From assembly GCA_965229885.1 (NCBI GenBank), contig CBDDJX010000003.1, positions 372,001 to 436,000 of the forward strand: DNA of 64,000 nucleotides, written 5' to 3'. The notes beneath the pieces are model-generated. The model was not told the origin of the DNA. It worked only from the letters and a program-made list of their open reading frames with translations, and made no database searches. Position 1 is the stretch's first letter. Every line of letters starts with the position of its first letter. Positions 8,317 through 15,315 of the stretch are shown here, piece after piece. The translations under genes were made by a program, and so were the position numbers. The stretch is from DATLLJ01 sp965229885 (lineage in GTDB: Bacteria > Acidobacteriota > Vicinamibacteria > Vicinamibacterales > CAVVIG01).

Positions 8317-9886
8317 TCCGGCCCGCCGCCGCCAGTCAGGCGTGCTCATCCCGCTCGTTTCCTGCCCGTCGTCAACGAGCTGGGGCGCGGGTGATATCGG
8401 CGATCTCGTGCCGCTGACCGCCTGGCTGGCCGGCGCCGGTCAGCGTATCCTTCACCTCCTGCCGATGAACGAGATGGCTCCCGGCCAGGAGTCGCCCTAC
8501 TCGGCGATCAGCGCCATAGCCATCGACCCTCTCTACATTCGGGTGACAGACGTCCCGGAGTTTGCCGCCATGGGCGGGGAAGGATCCCTGACGGCGGCCG
8601 ATCGCGAGCTGCTCGACGAGATGCGCCGCGCGTCCCGCGTCGACTACGGGGGCGTCCGGCGGCTGAAACGCGCGTCGCTCGGAGCCGCGTTCGAGCGGTT
8701 CAGCTCCGACGAGTGGCGTCACGATACCGGGCGCGCGCGCGAGCTAAGGGGGTTCATCAGCGAGCAGGCGTGGTGGATCGAGGACTACGCGCTGTTCCGA
8801 GCGATCCACGCGAGCCAGGGCGAGCGTCCGTGGACCGAATGGCCGGCGGCGCTGCAGCGCCGCGAACCGGCGGACATCGATCGCGTGCGGCGGGAGCTGA
8901 TGCACGAAGTGCTCTTCTATCAGTACATGCAGTGGCAGGCGACGACCCAATGGCGCGCGGCGCGCGGGCAGACGCGTGGGGTGGCGCTCTTCGGCGACCT
9001 GCCGTTCATGGTCGACGGCGACAGCGCCGACGTGTGGGCGAGGCACTATCAGTTCCGCCTCGACGCATCGATTGGGGCACCACCGGACGCGTTCACGACC
9101 CAGGGTCAGAACTGGGGCATGCCGCTCTATCGCTGGGACGTCATCGCGGCCGAGCATTTCAGGTGGATCCATGAACGCGTGCGGCGCAGCGCGGATCTCT
9201 ACGACGGGTACCGCGTCGATCATCTCGTCGGCTTCTACCGGACGTTCGCGTGGCCGCAGGACGGCAGCGAGCCGTTCTTCACGCCGGCTGATGAGCAGAC
9301 GCAGACCGCGCTCGGCGAACGACTGCTGAACATCTTCCGCGAGGCCGGATCGAGGATCATCGCCGAGGATCTCGGCACGGTCCCCGATTTCGTGCGCGCA
9401 TCGCTCGCGCGCCTGAACGTCCCGGGCTTCCGCCTGCTTCGATGGGAGAGGCGCTGGTCGAGCGACGGCCAGCCGTTCCTCGATCCCGCCGAGTACCCGG
9501 CGATCTCGGTCGCTACTTCCGGCACGCACGACACCGAATCGATGGCCGTCTGGTGGGCACACGCACCCGCGGAAGAGCGCGAACAAATCGCCGCCCTGCC
9601 AACGGTGCGACGCATTGCGGACGGGACAGACTTGCTGTCGGCGGCTTTCAATCCGACGGTCCGCGACGTGCTGATCGAGGCGCTGTTCGCCTCCGGATCG
9701 GACCTGCTGCTGCTGCCGATGATTGACGTGTTCGGCTGGACCGATCGGATCAACGTGCCGGCCACGATCGGCGGCGATAATTGGACGTTCCGGCTGCCCT
9801 GGCCGACGGATCACATGGGCGCGATCCCCGCCGCCTGTGAGCGCCAGGAGGCGTTGCGCCGCTGGACAGCCGCGCACACACGGTAG
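8288..9886 (+). CDS. malQ: 4-alpha-glucanotransferase
   Basis: A 532-residue GH77 enzyme. It opens with the typical GVLIPLVSCPSS and SWGAGDIGDL, followed by LHLLPMNE and SPYSAISAIAIDPLYI. Later come LFGDLPFMVDGDSADVW (catalytic Asp region), DGYRVDHLVGFYRTF, RIIAEDLGTVPDFV (acid/base Glu) and SGTHDTESM. It transfers maltooligosaccharide segments during glycogen or maltodextrin metabolism. The TTG at 8288 is the longest start; an in-frame GTG at 8309 behind GGAAG is an alternative. Both overlap the aminotransferase end. Confidence 0.93.
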   Translation: MIARSEAVGDPARRRQSGVLIPLVSCPSSTSWGAGDIGDLVPLTAWLAGAGQRILHLLPMNEMAPGQESPYSAISAIAIDPLYIRVTDVPEFAAMGGEGSLTAADRELLDEMRRASRVDYGGVRRLKRASLGAAFERFSSDEWRHDTGRARELRGFISEQAWWIEDYALFRAIHASQGERPWTEWPAALQRREPADIDRVRRELMHEVLFYQYMQWQATTQWRAARGQTRGVALFGDLPFMVDGDSADVWARHYQFRLDASIGAPPDAFTTQGQNWGMPLYRWDVIAAEHFRWIHERVRRSADLYDGYRVDHLVGFYRTFAWPQDGSEPFFTPADEQTQTALGERLLNIFREAGSRIIAEDLGTVPDFVRASLARLNVPGFRLLRWERRWSSDGQPFLDPAEYPAISVATSGTHDTESMAVWWAHAPAEEREQIAALPTVRRIADGTDLLSAAFNPTVRDVLIEALFASGSDLLLLPMIDVFGWTDRINVPATIGGDNWTFRLPWPTDHMGAIPAACERQEALRRWTAAHTR

Positions 9887-11119
9887 ATGGCGACCCTCTA
9901 TCCGTTCCGCGCGCTCCGCCCTCGACTCGCCGAAGCCGCTCGCATCGCCGCGGTTCCGTACGATGTCGTGAATACCGACGAGGCGCGGGCGTTGGCCGAC
10001 GGCGACCCGCTCAGCTTTCTCCGGGTGTCGCGCGCTGAAATCGAGCTTCCGCCAGGCACGGATCCCTATTCGACGGCTGTCTACGAGCGCGCGGCGCGGA
10101 ATTTCGGCTCGCTCAGGGAGTCGGCGCTCGTGCTCGAAGAGGCGGCAAGCCTCTACGTGTACCGGCTCCGCACGGGTGGGCACGAGCAGACCGGCGTGGC
10201 CGCCTGCTACTCGCTCGATGAATACGATCGCGGCGTCATCAAGAAGCACGAACGGACGCGACGCGATAAGGAAGACGATCGCACGCGGCACATGCTGGCG
10301 CTCGGGGCGCAGACCGGGCCGGTGTTTCTGATCTATCGTGCGCGCGCAGACACCGATCGCAGCGTGGCGGAGGCGGCGCAAGCCGAGCCGCTCGTCGATT
10401 TCGAGGCGGTTGACGGTGTCCGTCACACACTCTGGCGCGTGGGCGGCGGCGATCGCGACAGGCTGGTTGAGGCGGCAGGACGAATTCCCGCGTTGTACAT
10501 TGCCGATGGTCATCATCGGGTGGCCAGCGCGGCGAGGGCACGCGCCGAGATGCAGGAGCGTGGCCTGGCCGGCGTCCCGCTTGGCGACGGCGCCGATCGC
10601 ACCACGTTCCTGGCCGTGGCGTTCCCGGACAATCGTGTGCAGGTCCTGCCGTACAACCGGATCGTGAAGGACCTTGGCGGACTCTCGTCTGATGATTTCC
10701 TGCAGGCGGTCCGCGGCCGCTTCGAACTGAAGAACGGACCGGCGACTCCGGCGCGACGGGGCGAGATCGCGATGTATTGTCGGGGCTCCTGGCACACGCT
10801 GCGGGCTCGGGTGCCGCCGAACCAGGGCGACGGAGTCGCCTCGCTCGACGTCAGCGTGCTGCAGGACGGCCTGCTCGCGCCCGTGTTGAAGATCGTTGAC
10901 GTGCGGACCGACAGCCGCATTGAGTTCGTCGGCGGCTCGCGCGGGACGGGCGAGCTCGAACGCCTCGTCGACTCCGGCCGCGCCGTCGTGGCCTTTTCAC
11001 TATTCCCCGTGGCGGTCGCCGATTTGATGGCAGTATCAGATGCCGGGGCGATCATGCCCCCCAAGAGCACGTGGTTCGAGCCGAAGCTCAGAGACGGATT
11101 ACTGATTCATGTCCTATAA
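9887..11119 (+). CDS. DUF1015 family protein
   Basis: A 410-residue protein beginning YPFRALRP with AVPYDVV shortly after, and carrying the family signature KKHERTRRDKEDDR and the YIADGHHRVASAARAR segment with its H-H-R cluster. Function is unestablished; the family is widespread in anaerobes and Acidobacteria and repeatedly sits beside serine-biosynthesis genes. Here its last 11 bp overlap serC, which points to translational coupling and a role tied to phosphoserine metabolism. It starts directly after the malQ stop. Confidence 0.85.
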   Translation: MATLYPFRALRPRLAEAARIAAVPYDVVNTDEARALADGDPLSFLRVSRAEIELPPGTDPYSTAVYERAARNFGSLRESALVLEEAASLYVYRLRTGGHEQTGVAACYSLDEYDRGVIKKHERTRRDKEDDRTRHMLALGAQTGPVFLIYRARADTDRSVAEAAQAEPLVDFEAVDGVRHTLWRVGGGDRDRLVEAAGRIPALYIADGHHRVASAARARAEMQERGLAGVPLGDGADRTTFLAVAFPDNRVQVLPYNRIVKDLGGLSSDDFLQAVRGRFELKNGPATPARRGEIAMYCRGSWHTLRARVPPNQGDGVASLDVSVLQDGLLAPVLKIVDVRTDSRIEFVGGSRGTGELERLVDSGRAVVAFSLFPVAVADLMAVSDAGAIMPPKSTWFEPKLRDGLLIHVL

Positions 11120-12206
11120 GCGCATCCACAATTTTTCTGCCGGACCGGCGATGCTGCCGGTCCCCGTCCTGGAAGAGATGCAGCGCGATCTGGTCGCGCT
11201 GCCAGGCGTGGGGATGTCGATCCTCGAGATCAGCCATCGCTCGAAGACGTTCGAGGCGATTCTCGCGGAGACCGAGGCCGACATCCGTGCGCTTGCCGCC
11301 ATCCCCTCGAATTATCGCGTCTTGTTTCTTGCGGGCGGCGCCAGTCTACAGTTCTCCATGGTGCCGATGAACTTTCTCGCCTCGTCGGCGACCGCCGACT
11401 ACATTGACGGCGGATCGTGGGCCGAGAAGGCGATCAAGGAAGCCAGGAAGGTCGGGACGGTCAACGTCGCGGCGAGCACGAAGGGCGAAGGGTACACGCG
11501 CATCCCCGGGCGGGCCGAATTGAAGCTGACGCCGGGCGCCGCGTACGTGCACATCACGTCGAACAACACCATCGAGGGCACGGAGTACAAGCAGCTTCCC
11601 GACGTGGGTGCGACGCCTCTCGTCGCCGACACTTCATCGGATATGTTCAGCCGCCCGCTCGATGTCTCGCGGCACGCGCTGATTTACTCGGGCGCGCAGA
11701 AGAACATGGGCCCCGCCGGCGTGACGGTCGTCATCGTCCGCGACGATCTCGTCGCGCGATCCGCGGCGCGCAAGTCGTCGCTGCCGACGATGATGAGCTA
11801 CGCCGTACACGCGGAACACAACTCGCTGTACAACACGCCGGCGACCTTCGCGATCTATGGGGTCGGACTCGTGATGAAGTGGCTGGCCGGTCAGGGTGGC
11901 CTTGCGGCGATCGCCACAATCAACGAGCGCAAGGCCGGCAAGCTCTACGCGGAGATCGATCGCACGGGGTTCTACCGCGGCACGGCGCGAAAAGAACATC
12001 GGTCGCTGATGAACCTCACCTTTCGGCTGCCCAGCGAGGACCTCGAGAAGGCGTTCGTCCAGGAATCGGCCGCCGCGGGTCTCGACGGTCTCAAGGGGCA
12101 CCGTTCGGTCGGGGGCATCCGCGCGTCGCTCTATAATGCTTTTCCGGAGGCCGGCGTGGATGAGCTCGTGAATTTCATGAGGGAATTCGAGCGCAGCCGC
12201 GGGTAA
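11109..12206 (+). CDS. serC: Phosphoserine aminotransferase
   Basis: A 365-residue class V aminotransferase. The start NFSAGPAMLP is diagnostic for SerC, followed by GMSILEISHRSKTF, LFLAGGASLQFSMVPMN, HITSNNTIEGTEY, VADTSSDMFSRP and YSGAQKNMGPAGVTVVIV, the last holding the PLP lysine. It converts 3-phosphohydroxypyruvate and glutamate to phosphoserine, and may also act in the DXP-dependent PLP pathway. It is the last gene of the tight run beginning at 5071. Confidence 0.95.
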   Translation: MSYKRIHNFSAGPAMLPVPVLEEMQRDLVALPGVGMSILEISHRSKTFEAILAETEADIRALAAIPSNYRVLFLAGGASLQFSMVPMNFLASSATADYIDGGSWAEKAIKEARKVGTVNVAASTKGEGYTRIPGRAELKLTPGAAYVHITSNNTIEGTEYKQLPDVGATPLVADTSSDMFSRPLDVSRHALIYSGAQKNMGPAGVTVVIVRDDLVARSAARKSSLPTMMSYAVHAEHNSLYNTPATFAIYGVGLVMKWLAGQGGLAAIATINERKAGKLYAEIDRTGFYRGTARKEHRSLMNLTFRLPSEDLEKAFVQESAAAGLDGLKGHRSVGGIRASLYNAFPEAGVDELVNFMREFERSRG

Positions 12207-12265
12207 GAACGCGGGGAAAAAGCCGACCGCGGAGGGGGGCCGGTACTGTGATAGCGTCGCCAAGC

Positions 12266-13000
12266 ATGTCTGGTTCCCTTTTCTTGAGTCTGGCTGTCGC
12301 CATCGTCCTGACCCAGGTGGCTGTGTTCGGCACGACCATCTACCTGCATCGCACCGCGACGCACCGCGCGCTCACGCTGCACCCGGCCGTGGCCTGGCTC
12401 TTCCGGTTCTCCCTGTGGCTGACGACCGGCCTGTCGACCAAAGAGTGGGTGGCTGTCCATCGCAAGCACCACGCGTTCACCGACGAAGAAGGCGATCCCC
12501 ACAGCCCTTTGCTGATGGGTTTCTGGTCCGTTCAGCTCGGCAACGTCTTCCTGTATCTCAAGGAGGCGAAAAACCCCGTCGTCCTCGAGAAGTACGCGCG
12601 CGATATCAGCGATGACTGGTCGGAGCGCGTGCTCTTCCGGCACGGCCTCCTGGGACTCACGATCGGCACTGTTTCACTCTGCGCGATCATCGGCACCGGC
12701 CCGGCGCTCGTCGCGGCCGGCATTCATGCGACCACGTATGTGTTCGTGCTGTCGTCGTCGATCAACGGACTGTGCCACGTCGTCGGGTACAGGAACTTCG
12801 ACAACACCGCGACCAACCTCCGTTTTCTTGCGCTGCTGACCGGCGGCGAGGGCCTTCACAACAACCACCACGGCTTTCCGCGCAGCCCGAAGTTCAGCGT
12901 CCGCGCGAGCGAGATCGATCCGGCGTGGCCGATCATCAAGCTCCTCACGATGCTGCGCCTCGCGACGCCGAACAAGACGATCGAAGAAGTCGCCGCCTAG
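12266..13000 (+). CDS. Acyl-CoA/acyl-lipid fatty acid desaturase
   Basis: A 244-residue membrane di-iron enzyme with all three histidine boxes: HRTATH (28-33), HRKHH (65-69) and HNNHH (198-202). Hydrophobic segments before the first box and around residues 115-160 give the usual hairpins. The protein is shorter than many stearoyl-CoA desaturases, as is normal for the bacterial delta-9 group. It should introduce a cis double bond into membrane acyl chains. The ATG at 12266 gives a hydrophobic start directly; an in-frame GTG 18 bp upstream is possible. Confidence 0.88.
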   Translation: MSGSLFLSLAVAIVLTQVAVFGTTIYLHRTATHRALTLHPAVAWLFRFSLWLTTGLSTKEWVAVHRKHHAFTDEEGDPHSPLLMGFWSVQLGNVFLYLKEAKNPVVLEKYARDISDDWSERVLFRHGLLGLTIGTVSLCAIIGTGPALVAAGIHATTYVFVLSSSINGLCHVVGYRNFDNTATNLRFLALLTGGEGLHNNHHGFPRSPKFSVRASEIDPAWPIIKLLTMLRLATPNKTIEEVAA

Positions 13001-13009
13001 AACGGGGTC

Positions 13010-14278
13010 TCAGGATTGAACAGGCCCGACTGGGCGGCCACGCCGCCGCCGTCGTCGTCGGCGGCGTGGCCCGGCCCCGGGGCTTTCCGTCGCCAGGTCC
13101 TCGCCCTCGACTGGCCCCCCGGCCAGAACGGCCTTCCACTTCTCGAGCGTGACGCGGTCGCCGCCGTGAATCTCGAACCACGTCAGCGTCTCTGGAAAGA
13201 GGCTCCGGTGCGCCAGGGCGCGCCGGGGCCGCGGGCTGGCTGCGACATCAAGCAGGCGTCGCTGCAATCCCAGAATGTGGCTGAGCCGCTCTACGTCGCG
13301 GCGCGCGAGCGGCAGCGCGCCGAGCTTCGGCACCGGTTCTTTCGGACGACTTGACCCCAGCAGGATCCCGAGCGGGACGAGCAGGCTACCGAGGAGAACG
13401 GCGTTGGTGAGCGTGTCGGGCGTCGACTTGAAGCGGCGGCGATATGCGTCGAGATCGGCAAGCGATCGCCATAACGGATCGGCCGCGCCTCGATGCAGCT
13501 CGTCCGAAATTGGTTCGAGAAGGCCTACCTCGGCGAGCATGCGGAATGTCTTTTCGGCGGATCCGGCGCGTAGGATCTTGTAGTACTCCTCGAGCAGCCG
13601 TGGCGCCGAGCTGCGCGTAATTTCATGGCGATGCGTGCGGATGGCGTCGAGGACCTGCCGGTCGACTGCGAAGTTTAGGCGGGCGGCGAGCGCGACGGCG
13701 CGCAGCATGCGGACGGGATCTTCCCGCAGCCGCACCTCCGGATCGCCGATCGATCGCACGACGCCAGCGCGAAGGTCGTCGAGGCCGCCGACGTAGTCGA
13801 TGATCGAGAAGGTCGCGATGTCGTAGACCAGCGCGTTGATCGTGAAGTCGCGCCGGAACGCATCCTCTTCGGGCGTGCCGAACGTGTTGTCGTGGTGGAT
13901 CAGATGTTCGCTTTGGGGCGCGCTCGGATCCGGGGCGGGGACGCCGTCCTGCACCACTTCTTCGCCGGGCGCCACCTGCCGGCGGAATGTGGCGACCTCG
14001 ATCACCTTCGGTCCAAATTTGACGTGGGCCAGCCGGAAGCGCCGGCCGATGATCCAGCAGTTGCGAAACAGCTTCTTGACTTGATAGGGGTGCGCCGACG
14101 TCCCGATGTCGAAATCCTTGGGACGCCGTCCGAGCAGCAGATCGCGAACGCTGCCGCCGACGAGATAGGCAACGTGATCGAACTTCCGCAGCCGGTAGAG
14201 AACTTTGAGCGCGTCGGGATCAATGTCGCGGCGCGAGATCGGGTGCTCGGCGCGCGGAATGATCCTCGGGTCGACCAT
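13010..14278 (-). CDS. Poly(A) polymerase / CCA-adding-like nucleotidyltransferase
   Basis: About 422 residues of the class II polymerase-beta superfamily. Key motifs are YLVGGSVRDLLLGRRPKDFD, where GGxVRD and DxD form the catalytic site, then EEDAFRRDFTINALVYD, IGDPEVRLREDPVRMLRAVALAARL (neck helix) and the RNA-binding body. PcnB and CCA enzymes share these, and the long basic tail (nine consecutive arginines near the C terminus) favours PcnB-type RNA binding. The ATG at 14278 (MVDPRII) is chosen; a TTG 30 bp upstream is possible. It converges with the desaturase. Confidence 0.8.
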   Translation of the reverse strand: MVDPRIIPRAEHPISRRDIDPDALKVLYRLRKFDHVAYLVGGSVRDLLLGRRPKDFDIGTSAHPYQVKKLFRNCWIIGRRFRLAHVKFGPKVIEVATFRRQVAPGEEVVQDGVPAPDPSAPQSEHLIHHDNTFGTPEEDAFRRDFTINALVYDIATFSIIDYVGGLDDLRAGVVRSIGDPEVRLREDPVRMLRAVALAARLNFAVDRQVLDAIRTHRHEITRSSAPRLLEEYYKILRAGSAEKTFRMLAEVGLLEPISDELHRGAADPLWRSLADLDAYRRRFKSTPDTLTNAVLLGSLLVPLGILLGSSRPKEPVPKLGALPLARRDVERLSHILGLQRRLLDVAASPRPRRALAHRSLFPETLTWFEIHGGDRVTLEKWKAVLAGGPVEGEDLATESPGAGPRRRRRRRRRGRPVGPVQS

Positions 14279-14372
14279 CGGTAGGCATTGTACCAAAGGC
14301 GCAAACAACGGCGATTAACCACATATAAATCAACGGGTTAGCCCGCCGTCGCTGGCATGCTACCATCGGCAC

Positions 14373-14741
14373 ATGCGTCGCCCGGGCTTGACGGCGGTCT
14401 TTCTTCTGGTCGCGTGGCCCGGGGCCCAGGCCGCTCAGAGAGAGGACCCCCTCTCTGAGGCGCGCCTCCTCGTCTACACCCACCACGAGCGGTGGGACGG
14501 CACCGGGTACCCGGAAGGCCTGAGCGGCACCGCGATTCCGCTCGAAGGGCGGCTGATGGCGGTGGTCGACTTGTACGACGTCGCCGTCGCCCGGAACGTG
14601 TATCGCCGGTCGATCTCGCACGACGAGGCAGTGGATTTCATCGTGGCCGCAAAGGGCACCCATTTCGATCCGGCCGTGGTGGACGCGTTCGTCCGGGTCG
14701 CGGCGGATTTCAAGAACATCTTGCAGGAAAGCACGTCCTAG
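14373..14741 (+). CDS. Truncated HD-GYP-type domain behind a signal-like N terminus
   Basis: A 122-residue reading frame. A hydrophobic, signal-like start (LTAVFLLVAWPGAQA) runs directly into the C-terminal half of an HD-GYP domain: HHERWDGTGYPEGLSG, IPLEGRLMAVVDLYD and KGTHFDPAVVDAF. The first half, including the HD metal residues, is absent. HD-GYP proteins degrade cyclic di-GMP, but this one lacks the catalytic pair and would be placed outside the cytoplasm, so it is probably a deletion remnant rather than an active phosphodiesterase. Confidence 0.6.
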   Translation: MRRPGLTAVFLLVAWPGAQAAQREDPLSEARLLVYTHHERWDGTGYPEGLSGTAIPLEGRLMAVVDLYDVAVARNVYRRSISHDEAVDFIVAAKGTHFDPAVVDAFVRVAADFKNILQESTS

Positions 14742-14762
14742 CGATAGCTACTCTATCGCTAG
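14738..14762. terminator. Perfect hairpin between convergent genes
   Basis: CTAGCGATAG, a 5-nt loop, CTATCGCTAG: a perfect 10-bp stem that contains the stop codon of the HD-GYP remnant and ends 1 bp before the stop of the opposing DinB gene. It could serve both strands as a terminator, although no U-run follows. Confidence 0.5.
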
Positions 14763-14763
14763 C

Positions 14764-15279
14764 TCACGCTCCGCCGCGCAAAATCCGAGCGGTCACCAGA
14801 AGCTGTCCGACGTGACGCTGCATATGCTCCGCCGCATGCACGATGAGCCCCAGCGTCGTAGACGGCAGCTTGGCCCGGCCGATCGCACGAGGCTCGGTGA
14901 GCGTCCGCTCGTCGGTGGCGCGCAGCTCTTCGAGGGCGCGATCGACCTGCTGACGGAAGCCCTGAACGAGATCCTGACCGGTGACATTTGCGCGCGAAGG
15001 TTCCTGCTCTGCCGCGAGCGCCGCCCGCTGCGCCGCGTCGAGCGACTCGCCGCGCGCGTACGTGAACAGCCGGCTCAACACGCCAGAGAAATGCTGCAAA
15101 TGGAAGCCGACCGGCGCCACGCCGGCCGGCCGGTCCCACAGTTTCTGCTCGGGGAAGTCCTGCATCAGCGCCTCGACCTCCTCGCGCGCCTGGAGCAGCG
15201 CGTGGGCGACGGGTTGAAGGGCCGGCGCGATACCAGCGACCGGGCCGCGGAGCCACACTTCGGGGAGCGCGTCAGTCAC
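14764..15279 (-). CDS. DinB family protein
   Basis: A 171-residue four-helix-bundle protein of the DinB/YfiT group. The metal-binding histidines are visible: VGFHLQHFSGVLSR in the second helix, and LIVHAAEHMQRHVGQ in the last helix. Members are metal-dependent, often thiol or detoxification transferases, but most are uncharacterised. It ends next to the 10-bp hairpin and begins 36 bp after the polA stop on the same strand, so it may be read through from polA. Confidence 0.75.
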   Translation of the reverse strand: MTDALPEVWLRGPVAGIAPALQPVAHALLQAREEVEALMQDFPEQKLWDRPAGVAPVGFHLQHFSGVLSRLFTYARGESLDAAQRAALAAEQEPSRANVTGQDLVQGFRQQVDRALEELRATDERTLTEPRAIGRAKLPSTTLGLIVHAAEHMQRHVGQLLVTARILRGGA

Positions 15280-15315
15280 TTGTGTACGTCCTTGAAGGCA
15301 TTAATCAGCCATTCA

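Noticed and set aside
8744..10795. 683-codon minus-strand open frame
   Set aside because: It is antisense to malQ and DUF1015, both of which have clear family motifs; no domain is seen in the antisense product.
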